Assembly (NCBI GenBank): GCA_031261245.1
Contig: JAISKU010000088.1
Coordinates: 1 to 14,732, forward strand
Direction: 5' to 3'
Length of the DNA: 14,732 nucleotides
From: Oscillospiraceae bacterium
Lineage (GTDB): Bacteria > Bacillota > Clostridia > Oscillospirales > Oscillospiraceae
Shown: positions 6,781 through 13,566 of the stretch, in pieces
Layout: every line of letters starts with the position of its first letter
How positions within the stretch are numbered: position 1 is the stretch's first letter
Notes under the pieces: generated by a model
Database searches by the model: none
The model's input: only the letters and a program-made list of their open reading frames with translations
What the model was told of the DNA's origin: nothing
Position numbers and translations under genes: made by a program

Positions 6781-7141
6781 GACGCGTGCGGCGGCGGAAC
6801 AGCTCGCTTACGCCGACGGCGATGACGAACCAGCCGAACACGCGGCGCAGCGCGTCCGTCTCCATGCGCAGGGCGAGCAGCGACGTCGCGACAGCCGCCG
6901 GGACGCCCGCGAGCACCGACGGCACGACGGCGCGCCACTCGACAAGCTTATTTTTTATGTGCGACACGAGCGCCGCCGCCGAGGTCGGCAGAAAATACAG
7001 CAGGTTTATCCCCTGCGCCGACTGCTGCGGCGCTTTCGCGATAGCCGACATGTAGATGACTAAAAGCGTCCCCCCGCCGATCCCCCACGAGGAGATGACG
7101 CCCGTCGCGGCTCCCGCGAGCATTGCGAGCGCGAATTTCAT
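6776..7141 (-). CDS. Half-length TauE/SafE (TSUP) family membrane protein, second of pair
   Basis: 121 residues and about four hydrophobic helices, equal to one half of a TSUP exporter. Full members have about 250 residues in two homologous halves and export sulfite, sulfonates or other small anions. The N-terminal motif LAGAATGVISSWGIGGGTLL is the TSUP repeat signature and also matches the start of its partner gene (LAGAANGLFGAGGGMFVVPL). The ATG overlaps the partner's stop as ATGA (7138-7141), and no spaced ribosome binding site precedes it, so translation is probably coupled. The protein ends RRRTRP, and its TAG stop lies in an intergenic repeat, so the natural C-terminus may have been changed. 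The two proteins would be expected to assemble as a heterodimer (inference). The substrate is unknown. Confidence 0.85.
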   Translation of the reverse strand: MKFALAMLAGAATGVISSWGIGGGTLLVIYMSAIAKAPQQSAQGINLLYFLPTSAAALVSHIKNKLVEWRAVVPSVLAGVPAAVATSLLALRMETDALRRVFGWFVIAVGVSELFRRRTRP

Positions 7142-7506
7142 CCTGCCGTCACGCTTCTGTACCCGCCGTAAATCAACAGCAGCGCGAAAGCGCGGCGCAG
7201 CACCGAAGTCGGGATTTTCTTAAAGAGCTTCCCGCCGAGAAAGCCGCCGGCGACGCCGCCGAGGAGGTACGGCAGCGCGTCGCGCAGCTGCACGCCGCCG
7301 CGCAGCAGGTACACGACCGCCGACACGGCGCAGATCGGCAGGATGACCGCGACAGAGCTCGCGAACGCCTTTTGCTCGTCGAGCTTCGCCCAGCGCGCGT
7401 ACAGCGGCACGACGAACATGCCGCCGCCCGCTCCGAAGAGGCCGTTCGCGGCTCCCGCGAGTATACCCGTAATAATGTACTTTATCTTTGGTATTTTTAC
7501 TTCCAT
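7138..7506 (-). CDS. Half-length TauE/SafE (TSUP) family membrane protein, first of pair
   Basis: 122 residues with about four hydrophobic helices. Residues 12-35 hold the TSUP signature IITGILAGAANGLFGAGGGM, and a second glycine-rich stretch is LLGGVAGGFLGGKLF. It is half the length of a normal TSUP protein and lacks the second repeat, which the next gene supplies. The ATG at 7506 has AGGGGAT ten nt upstream and overlaps the 3' end of ytvI by 10 nt (7497-7506), so all three genes form one operon. Both genes begin at a natural repeat boundary with their own Met, which argues for two real genes rather than a frameshifted one. Confidence 0.85.
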   Translation of the reverse strand: MEVKIPKIKYIITGILAGAANGLFGAGGGMFVVPLYARWAKLDEQKAFASSVAVILPICAVSAVVYLLRGGVQLRDALPYLLGGVAGGFLGGKLFKKIPTSVLRRAFALLLIYGGYRSVTAG

Positions 7507-8510
7507 AACCGTATATATCCCCTGTCATTTAGGTGTTTTATCATGATTAAACCGATAGGAAACAGTACCATTCCGGACACTCCGGCGGCGCAGAACCCGA
7601 CGTACATCGCGATCAGCGCCGCTAGCGGCGGCAGTCCGAGCTGTCCGCCCACGAGTTTCGGCTCCAAAACGCTCCGCACGAGCAGTATCACCGCAAACGA
7701 CGCGAACAGTAGTATCGCCCTCGGCGCGCGCCCTTTTATCAGCTCAAGCGCGCCCCACGGCACGAGCACTGTTCCCACGCCGAGCACGGGGAGCATGTCG
7801 ATGAGCGCGACGAGAAGCGCGAGCAGCACCGCGAAATCTATCCGCAATATGCCGAACACGACGGCGAGCTCGCCGAACGTAATGCCCGAGAGCATCGCCT
7901 GCGCGCGCAGCCATTTTCCAAACGTGCGGCGCGCCTCCCGCTTGAAATCGCGCAGCGCCGCGTGGCGCCGCTCTGGAATCTGGCGCAGGAGGAAGTCGCG
8001 GAAGTCCTCGTAGCCGCTCGAGATGAAAAACGTGCCGACGGCGCACGCGAATACGAACAGCAGGATTTTCGGGCTCCCCGACACGACGGACGCGAGGCGC
8101 GATATCAGCTCCGTGCTTACGGACGTGAGCGAGCCGAACGCGGCGTTTATATACCCGGCGAATTCCGGCGGCGCGCTCGCGATGAGCTCGCGCAGACTCA
8201 GCAGCAGCGCGGGCAGCTGCCGCGCGAGCGCGGTGAGCTCGGCGACGATGCGTCCGACGGCGACGGTTACGAGCGCGATTGCCCCCGCGAACACGAGCGC
8301 CGCGCAAAGCGCCGACGCTGCGGCGCGGCCGAGCCGCAGCTTTGAGGTCAGAAACCGCACGAGCGGCTCCGTCGCGCGCGAGATGAAAAACGCGGCGATG
8401 AACGGCAGCAGCCACGCGAGGGCGAATTTCACAAACAGCCACGCCGCAAGGGCTCCGACCGCGAGATACGCGAGCGCTATACCGCGTCGAAGGTGCCTGT
8501 TTTCCGGCAA
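7497..8510 (-). CDS. ytvI: YtvI-type sporulation membrane protein (AI-2E transporter superfamily)
   Basis: Polytopic membrane protein of 337 residues; the Bacillus YtvI is slightly longer. Paired N-terminal helices lie at about residues 8-45, and further helices at about 65-90 and 145-165. A soluble, charged segment (YEDFRDFLLRQIPERRHAAL) follows, then the conserved C-terminal half with ALIDMLPVLGVGTVLVPWGA and SVLEPKLVGGQLGLPPLAAL, both strong AI-2E/YtvI signatures. The frame stays open far upstream, but that part is antisense to hom. The chosen start is TTG at 8510 with GGGGGAGG (8521-8528) ten nt upstream, just ahead of the first helix. It heads an operon with two half-TSUP genes and is divergent from hom. 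The biochemical role is unknown; YtvI is named for its link to sporulation. Confidence 0.88.
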   Translation of the reverse strand: MPENRHLRRGIALAYLAVGALAAWLFVKFALAWLLPFIAAFFISRATEPLVRFLTSKLRLGRAAASALCAALVFAGAIALVTVAVGRIVAELTALARQLPALLLSLRELIASAPPEFAGYINAAFGSLTSVSTELISRLASVVSGSPKILLFVFACAVGTFFISSGYEDFRDFLLRQIPERRHAALRDFKREARRTFGKWLRAQAMLSGITFGELAVVFGILRIDFAVLLALLVALIDMLPVLGVGTVLVPWGALELIKGRAPRAILLFASFAVILLVRSVLEPKLVGGQLGLPPLAALIAMYVGFCAAGVSGMVLFPIGLIMIKHLNDRGYIRLWK

Positions 8511-8633
8511 ATCGCGGCCGCCTCCCCCAATTTCGCGCGAAAAAGCAAAAATTCTTGTTGCGCGAGAATGCGTTATATGGTAGTATACTAATTCATAAAC
8601 GCGGATATTCGCGTATGGAAGAGGTTTTTTATT
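8511..8633. promoter_or_regulatory. Divergent promoter region between ytvI and hom, with palindrome TAGTATACTA
   Basis: The 123-bp gap must carry starts for both directions. The perfect palindrome TAGTATACTA (8581-8590) gives TATACT, one base off a -10 box, on both strands. I found no convincing -35 at 16-18 nt for either direction and no clear sigma-E pattern for ytvI, so the boxes are tentative. The hom leader would be short and has no room for a riboswitch or T-box. Confidence 0.3.
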
Positions 8634-9776
8634 ATGTACGGTATCGCGATACTCGGCTTCGGCGTCGTCGGCTCCGGCGTGGCGGAGGTCTTGGACAAAA
8701 ATTCCGACAGGATAGCGCGGGGCGCTTCGCGCGGGCTTGAGCTCAAATACATCGTGGATGTGCGGGATTTTCCCGACAGTCCGTACAGAAATCTGCTGAT
8801 AAAGGACTTCTCCGTCGTTGAGAACGACCCCGACGTGCACGTCGTCGTCGAGACTATCGGCGGCGTGGGCGTGGCGCAGGACTTCACGCGGCGCGCGCTG
8901 AAGGCCGGGAAATCCGTCGTGTCGTCGAACAAGGAGCTTGTCGCGCAGCACGGCTGCGAGCTGCTCGCCCTCGCGAAGGAAAACGGCGTGAACTACCTGT
9001 TTGAGGCGTCCGTCGGCGGCGGGATTCCGATTTTGCGGCCCATCACGCAATGCCTCGCCGCGAATAAGATAAACGAGATTTACGGCATACTCAACGGCAC
9101 CACGAACTACATCCTCACCTCGATGATAAAGGACGGGGCGAGCTTTGACGACGCGCTGCGCCAGGCGCAGGCTAACGGCTACGCCGAGGCGGACCCCACC
9201 TCCGACATCGACGGGATCGACGCGTGCCGCAAGATATGCATACTCGCCGACCTCAGCTTCGGGCGGCACATGAACCCCGAGTGGGTGAAAACCGTCGGGA
9301 TACGCGCCGTCACGGCCGACGACGTGGCCTACGCCGCGCAGAGCGGCTACAAGATCAAGCTTTTAGGGCGCGCGGTGTCCAACGACGATGATACGGTGTC
9401 GGCGTACGTCGCGCCGCACCTCGTCCCCACGGAGAATCTTCTGGCGGGCGTCGAGGGCGTCATGAACGGAATCGTCGTGCGCGGCAACGCAATAGGCGAC
9501 GTGATGTTCTACGGCGCGGGCGCGGGGAAGCTGCCGACGGCCTCGGCCGTCGTCGCGGATATCATCGACGCCGCAAAGCATGAGCACTCGCGCAAGCTGA
9601 TCTCATGGGACGAGGGCGCGCCGGACATGATGCGCGACTCCGCTCTGCTCGAGTCGCGGTGGTACGTGCGAACCGAAAAGACGCAGTATATCACCGAAAA
9701 ACCGCAGTCGAAGGCGGTGATTGACGCCGCGTTCGCGGGTCTTGAGGTCTTGTCGCTGTTTCGGGTTCTGGATTGA
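8634..9776 (+). CDS. hom: Homoserine dehydrogenase with shortened C-terminus
   Basis: Reduces aspartate semialdehyde to homoserine with NAD(P)H, the branch towards threonine and methionine. Of 380 residues, GFGVVGSG (8-15) is the nucleotide-binding loop, VSSNKELVA carries Lys100, and LFEASVGGGIPIL and GILNGTTNYIL form the substrate site. EADPTSDIDGIDACRK (185-200) carries the conserved Asp196 and the expected catalytic Lys200. Most bacterial enzymes have about 430 residues with a C-terminal ACT domain for threonine inhibition. Here only about 40 residues follow residue 340 (SRWYVRTEK to LSLFRVLD), too few for a standard ACT domain. The ATG has GGAAGAGG about 10 nt upstream. lysC follows 65 nt downstream, after a repeat. 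Feedback control may therefore rest with aspartokinase (inference). Confidence 0.95.
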   Translation: MYGIAILGFGVVGSGVAEVLDKNSDRIARGASRGLELKYIVDVRDFPDSPYRNLLIKDFSVVENDPDVHVVVETIGGVGVAQDFTRRALKAGKSVVSSNKELVAQHGCELLALAKENGVNYLFEASVGGGIPILRPITQCLAANKINEIYGILNGTTNYILTSMIKDGASFDDALRQAQANGYAEADPTSDIDGIDACRKICILADLSFGRHMNPEWVKTVGIRAVTADDVAYAAQSGYKIKLLGRAVSNDDDTVSAYVAPHLVPTENLLAGVEGVMNGIVVRGNAIGDVMFYGAGAGKLPTASAVVADIIDAAKHEHSRKLISWDEGAPDMMRDSALLESRWYVRTEKTQYITEKPQSKAVIDAAFAGLEVLSLFRVLD

Positions 9777-9778
9777 TA

Positions 9779-9810
9779 TTGTAGGGGCGGCGCCTGTACC
9801 CCGAGGGGTA
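9779..9810 (+). repeat. GTAGGGG-headed palindromic repeat, copy 5, between hom and lysC
   Basis: TTGTAGGGGCGG (9779-9790) begins two bases after the hom stop and shares TGTAGGGGCGG with 6731-6741. It is followed by the perfect hairpin TACCCC-GA-GGGGTA (9797-9810). There is no T-tract, so it is not an obvious terminator. It fills much of the hom-lysC gap. Confidence 0.55.
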
Positions 9811-9841
9811 TCCTCGACGCCCAGCCGTTTAGGGGGAAATC

Positions 9842-11047
9842 ATGCTCATTGTAAAAAAATTCGGCGGCAGCTCCGTCGCCGACGCCGAGAGGATACGGCG
9901 CGTCGCCGGGATAATCGCCGACGCGTATTCAGAGGGGCACGACCTCATCGTCGTGCTGTCCGCGCAGGGCGACACGACGGACGACCTCATCGAAAAGGCC
10001 GCGGAGCTAAACGCCTCGCCCTCGCGGCGCGAGATGGACGTGCTGCTGTCCACGGGAGAGCAGGCCTCCGTCGCGCTGATGTCGATGGCGCTTGAGAAGA
10101 TCGGGCTGCCCGTCGTCTCGCTGACGGGGCGGCAGGCCGGAATACACACGAATTCGGACTACGGCGCGGCGCGGATTGAGCGCGTGGACGCAGAGCGCAT
10201 ACGCAGTGAGCTCGACCGCCGCCGCATCGTGCTCGTCGCGGGCTTTCAGGGCATAAACCGCTTCGACGACATCACGACGCTCGGGCGCGGCGGCTCTGAC
10301 ACGACGGCCGTGGCGCTCGCGGCGGCGCTGCACGCGGACATCTGCCAGATATACACCGACGTGGAGGGCGTATACACCGCCGACCCGCGCAAGATTGAGG
10401 GCGCGCGGAAGCTCGAGGAGATTACGTACGACGAGATGCTTGAGCTCGCGAGCCTCGGCGCGCAGGTGCTGCACAACCGCAGCGTACAGATGGCGAAGCG
10501 GTACGGCGTTGAGCTCGAGGTGTGCTCAAGCTTCGTGAGAAAGCCGGGAACTATAGTCAAAGAGGTGACGAAAATGGAGAAAATCAAGATCAGCGGCGTC
10601 GCAAAGGACACGAACACCGCGCGCATCGCGGTAATGGGGCTCAGGGATGAGCCGGGGATAGCGTTCCGCGTGTTCCGCGTGCTGTCCAACTCCAAGATTA
10701 TCGTGGACATCATTTTGCAGTCTATCGGACGCGGCGGGACGAAGGATATCAGCTTCACCGTGGCGCGCTCCGACGCCGACGCGGCCGTCAAGGTGCTGGC
10801 GGCGCAGCAGTCCTCGCTCGGATTTTCGGAGCTTGACGTGTCCGAAACGGTCGCGAAGGTGTCGATCGTCGGCGCGGGCATGATGAGCGCGTCCGGCGTC
10901 GCCACGACGATGTTTGAGGCGCTGTATGACGCGAAGGTGAACATCAACATGATCTCCACGAGCGAGATCAAGATCTCCGTGCTCGTGGACGAGGCCGACG
11001 CCGACCGCGCCGTCGCCGCGATACACCGCAAGTTTTTTGACGATTAA
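9842..11047 (+). CDS. lysC: Aspartokinase with two C-terminal ACT domains
   Basis: Phosphorylates aspartate with ATP, the first step to lysine, threonine, methionine and diaminopimelate (the last also feeds the cell wall and dipicolinate of spores). Of 401 residues, KKFGGSSVADA (5-15) and TLGRGGSDTTAVAL (146-159) are kinase signatures, and YTDVEGVYTADPR (171-183) completes the ATP site. Residues about 255-330 and 340-400 are ACT domains (ARIAVMGLRDEPGIAFRVF; VSIVGAGMMSASGVATTMF). Its length and architecture match the Bacillus aspartokinase II type. The ATG follows AGGGGGAA with 5 nt spacing. A second start inside the gene (Met245) could give a free beta subunit. It is probably cotranscribed with hom, and a strong hairpin follows. 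Confidence 0.96.
   Translation: MLIVKKFGGSSVADAERIRRVAGIIADAYSEGHDLIVVLSAQGDTTDDLIEKAAELNASPSRREMDVLLSTGEQASVALMSMALEKIGLPVVSLTGRQAGIHTNSDYGAARIERVDAERIRSELDRRRIVLVAGFQGINRFDDITTLGRGGSDTTAVALAAALHADICQIYTDVEGVYTADPRKIEGARKLEEITYDEMLELASLGAQVLHNRSVQMAKRYGVELEVCSSFVRKPGTIVKEVTKMEKIKISGVAKDTNTARIAVMGLRDEPGIAFRVFRVLSNSKIIVDIILQSIGRGGTKDISFTVARSDADAAVKVLAAQQSSLGFSELDVSETVAKVSIVGAGMMSASGVATTMFEALYDAKVNINMISTSEIKISVLVDEADADRAVAAIHRKFFDD
10561..10576 (+). promoter_or_regulatory. lysC: Internal ribosome binding site and start for an aspartokinase beta subunit
   Basis: AGAGGTGA (10561-10568) stands 5 nt before an in-frame ATG (10574-10576, Met245). The resulting 157-residue product (10574-11047) would be exactly the two ACT domains. 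Bacillus subtilis lysC is known to make its beta subunit from an in-frame internal start at about the same codon, so the arrangement appears conserved. Use of this start is inferred. Confidence 0.6.
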
Positions 11048-11062
11048 AGCGGGCATAACAAG

Positions 11063-11101
11063 ACCGTCCCGCATCGGCGCTGTCCGATGCGGGACGGTTT
11101 T
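11063..11101 (+). terminator. Hairpin terminator after lysC, possibly bidirectional
   Basis: A perfect 15-bp stem ACCGTCCCGCATCGG/CCGATGCGGGACGGT (11063-11077 with 11084-11098) with a 6-nt loop and TTTT at 11098-11101. The T-run is short but the stem is very stable. It sits in the 67-nt gap between convergent genes. For the leftward gene only CTTGTT follows, a weak T-tract. Confidence 0.8.
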
Positions 11102-11114
11102 AAGTCTATCTATC

Positions 11115-12332
11115 TCAGAACTTGCTGTCCCTGGTGAGCAGGTTGTACACCGTCTGCGCGGCCTCGGCGCGGGTCGCCGTGCCGAGCGGGTCGATTTTAC
11201 CGCCCGTGCCGTTGGCAAGACCAAGCCTCGCGAGCTCCTGTATCTCATTCCCCGCCCAGTCGGAAACCAGACTCCAGTCGGAGAACACCATCCATATGTC
11301 GGTCATGACCGGAGGGAGCATCTCGGCCTTCCTCATCGCGTTGTGCAGCATTACAAACATCTCCTGGCGCGTGATCGGCGCGTCGGGCTTCAGCAGGTTG
11401 TCCCCCACTCCGGAGACGATGCCGAACGCCTTTGCTTTGAGCGCGTCGCTGTAGTAGTAGGCGTCGGGCGGGACGTCCGCGAATTGCTGAACCATCCACA
11501 TGCCCTGCGGCGAGATGTCGATCGTGCGGATCAGCATGGACATGAACTGCGCCCTTGTCACCGGGCCGTCCGGGGCGAACAGGTTGCCTCCGATGCCGTT
11601 TACCACGCCGCGCGCCGCGGCGTACTCTATGGCGTCACGTCCCCAATGTGAGATTGTGTCGCCAAATCCGGAGGGGCCGTTGTACAGCGCCTCGAAGAGC
11701 CCGGTCGTGTACGCCTTCGCGTACACCTTGCCGTCCGTGTAGTCATACCAGGAGCGCGGGTTTACGCGCGCGCCGTCCGCGTACTCTTGCACCGCAACCA
11801 CCGGGAACAGGTTTCTGTCAATAGGAGCATGGTACGGGAAGGAGACTGTTATCGGGTATTCGTAGTTGTAGTAGTCCACCGGGACGCCCTTTGTGTCCGT
11901 TACCGAGAACTCTATCGAGTCGCCGGTCGCCGAGGCTCCCCCCACGCCGAAGCGCAGTGTGCCGTCGATCTTGAGATGCGTGAGCAGTCCGTAAGGCAGC
12001 CTGACGGATCTGTCGTTTACCGTGAGCTTCAGGGCGTTCATCTGTATCTTTGTCGGCGGCAGCCTCATGCTGATGTTAAAGACGGCGCGGATCATGCCGG
12101 GTATGTTGCCGAGCGTTACGGCGGCCTCTCCGTTTTCTCCCGCCTCCAGAAGAGAATTGATGATATCCCATGTCAAATCCACCGACACGGCGCCGTCCCT
12201 GTCAATTGAATACGGCGCATTTACTCCCCCGCCGAGGTCGATCGCGCTTTCTGCCGACGCCGCCGCCGGCATTAGGGAAAGGCAAAGAATCACCCCAAGC
12301 GCAAGAAATGAGACTCTTTTTATGAATTTCAT
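11115..12332 (-). CDS. Secreted surface protein with three C-terminal SLH domains
   Basis: 405 residues. Residues 1-27 form a signal peptide (basic MKFIKR, hydrophobic core, AAASA before the cut). Residues 28-220 form a beta-rich N-terminal region that I do not recognise (includes DLTWDIINSLLEAGENG and FPYHAPIDRNLFPVVAVQEY). Three SLH modules follow at about 225-270, 284-334 and 350-400, each ending in the TRAE-type motif (TRAQ, TRQE, TRAE). SLH modules anchor proteins non-covalently to secondary cell wall polymers, so this is an envelope protein that faces outwards. AAAGGAG lies 6 nt before the ATG at 12332. An ATG one codon upstream is possible, and the open extension to 12368 is less likely. 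It stands alone, convergent with lysC and divergent from the flavoprotein gene. I see no catalytic motif. Confidence 0.88.
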   Translation of the reverse strand: MKFIKRVSFLALGVILCLSLMPAAASAESAIDLGGGVNAPYSIDRDGAVSVDLTWDIINSLLEAGENGEAAVTLGNIPGMIRAVFNISMRLPPTKIQMNALKLTVNDRSVRLPYGLLTHLKIDGTLRFGVGGASATGDSIEFSVTDTKGVPVDYYNYEYPITVSFPYHAPIDRNLFPVVAVQEYADGARVNPRSWYDYTDGKVYAKAYTTGLFEALYNGPSGFGDTISHWGRDAIEYAAARGVVNGIGGNLFAPDGPVTRAQFMSMLIRTIDISPQGMWMVQQFADVPPDAYYYSDALKAKAFGIVSGVGDNLLKPDAPITRQEMFVMLHNAMRKAEMLPPVMTDIWMVFSDWSLVSDWAGNEIQELARLGLANGTGGKIDPLGTATRAEAAQTVYNLLTRDSKF

Positions 12333-12427
12333 CATGTGCTCCTTTTTTCGTCTGTTTACATCCCGCATTCATGCAACACTGCTTAGACGTATCGGACAGG
12401 CATTTTGTTCCATAAATATCGCGGCTA

Positions 12428-12454
12428 TTGCAATTACGCGAAAAATATTATAAC
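12428..12454 (+). promoter_or_regulatory. Possible promoter of the flavoprotein-mnmG operon
   Basis: TTGCAA (12428-12433) and TATAAC (12449-12454) have four and five consensus bases, but the spacer is only 15 nt. The leader would end at AAAGGAAAG ahead of the ATG at 12482. Confidence 0.3.
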
Positions 12455-12481
12455 ATGGCGTCATACGAAAGGAAAGTGCGT

Positions 12482-13552
12482 ATGGGCTTTGAGGCGGAAA
12501 ATTATGATATCGCGATAATCGGCGCGGGCCCGGCCGGGGCGACCGCGGCGCGCCTGCTCGATAGCCGGTTTCGCGTAATCGTGATCGACAAAAAGGGCGC
12601 GGGGGGCGCGTTTTGCAAGCCGTGCGGCGGGCTGCTCGCCATGGACGCGCAAAAGGCGCTGTCGAAATTCAACCTGACGCTGCCCAAGGATGTGCTCGTG
12701 GATCCGCAGATATTCGCCGTAAAGACGATTGACCCGAAGCAGCGGCTCTTGCGGTATTACCAGCGGTTTTACATCAATCTCGACAGGCACAAATTCGACA
12801 TGTGGCTCATGTCGCTCATACCGGGGCGCGTCGAGGTCGCCGGAAACTACGTCTGCACCGATATTCAACGGCGCGGCGGCGCGTATGAGATTACGTTCAC
12901 GGACGGCGGCGGCGCGACGCGGAAAATCACTGCGAAATACGTGATAGGCGCGGACGGCTCAAGCTCGCTGACGCGGCAAAAGCTCTTCCCGCGCAGGAAA
13001 ATCAGGCGGTACCTCTCCATTCAGCAGTGGTTTTCGGAGCGGCACACGACGCCGTTCTACTCCTGCGTTTTTGACAGCGACATCACGGACTCCTATTGCT
13101 GGAGCATCTCAAAGGACGGCAACTTCATTCTCGGCGGCGCGTTCCCGCCCGAGACCGGCAGGGAGCGCTTTGAGCTCTTGAAGCAAAAGCTCGCCGCGCG
13201 CGGCTTTTCCTTCGGGGAGCCGCTTAAAACGGAGGCGTGCATGGTGTCCATGCCGCGCGGGATACGTGATTTTTGCGCGGGCGGCGACGGCGCGTTTCTC
13301 ATCGGCGAGGCGGCGGGGTTTATAAGCCCGTCGTCGCTTGAGGGGATAAGCTACGCGCTCGACAGCGCGTACGCCCTGGCGCGGATCCTCAATTCCGGCT
13401 GCGCGAAGCCCGAGTGGGAATATCGGAAGAAATCCTTGCCCATGCGGGTGAAGCTGTTGATGAAATACGTGAAGTCGCTGTTCATGTACACCCCGTTTTT
13501 GCGAAAGCTCGTGATGAAGAGCGGAATTATGAGCATAGATGTTGACGATTGA
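12482..13552 (+). CDS. Geranylgeranyl-reductase-like FAD-dependent oxidoreductase
   Basis: Flavoprotein of 356 residues in the p-hydroxybenzoate hydroxylase-like fold group. IAIIGAGPAGATAARLL (10-26) is the FAD Rossmann loop. FCKPCGGLLA (44-53) is the cysteine-containing motif of the geranylgeranyl reductase branch. YVIGADGSSSLTRQ (153-166) is the DG motif, and LIGEAAGFISPSSLEGISYA (273-292) is the second FAD/substrate motif, with Glu where most relatives have Asp. A basic, hydrophobic tail (310-350) might touch the membrane. Family members reduce isoprenoid or lipid double bonds or act in electron transfer (FixC-like); the substrate here is unknown. The ATG at 12482 has AAAGGAAAG upstream and is preferred over in-frame TTG (12428) and ATG (12455). 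mnmG starts 14 nt downstream, so they are probably cotranscribed. Confidence 0.85.
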   Translation: MGFEAENYDIAIIGAGPAGATAARLLDSRFRVIVIDKKGAGGAFCKPCGGLLAMDAQKALSKFNLTLPKDVLVDPQIFAVKTIDPKQRLLRYYQRFYINLDRHKFDMWLMSLIPGRVEVAGNYVCTDIQRRGGAYEITFTDGGGATRKITAKYVIGADGSSSLTRQKLFPRRKIRRYLSIQQWFSERHTTPFYSCVFDSDITDSYCWSISKDGNFILGGAFPPETGRERFELLKQKLAARGFSFGEPLKTEACMVSMPRGIRDFCAGGDGAFLIGEAAGFISPSSLEGISYALDSAYALARILNSGCAKPEWEYRKKSLPMRVKLLMKYVKSLFMYTPFLRKLVMKSGIMSIDVDD

Positions 13553-13566
13553 GAGGCGCTTATACG

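Noticed and set aside
6438..7055. Open frame of 205 codons on the + strand across the repeats
   Set aside because: No ribosome binding site, runs through palindromic repeats and antisense into the TSUP gene, low-complexity product.
7130..7150. Frameshift of a single full-length TSUP gene
   Set aside because: Both halves have their own Met exactly at a repeat boundary and an ATGA overlap as used in coupled operons, so two genes are more likely; it cannot be fully excluded without relatives.
8590..8633. Lysine riboswitch or T-box ahead of hom/lysC
   Set aside because: The leader is at most about 120 nt to the divergent gene and shows no T-box or L-box conserved sequence.
8511..9269. Upstream extension of the ytvI reading frame to 9269
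   Set aside because: It is antisense to hom, reads as Arg/His/Val-rich shadow sequence, and would bypass the strong GGGGGAGG plus TTG start right before the first membrane helix.
9777..9841. Terminator or attenuator between hom and lysC
   Set aside because: The hairpin at 9797-9810 is short and no T-tract follows; it fits the dispersed repeat family better.
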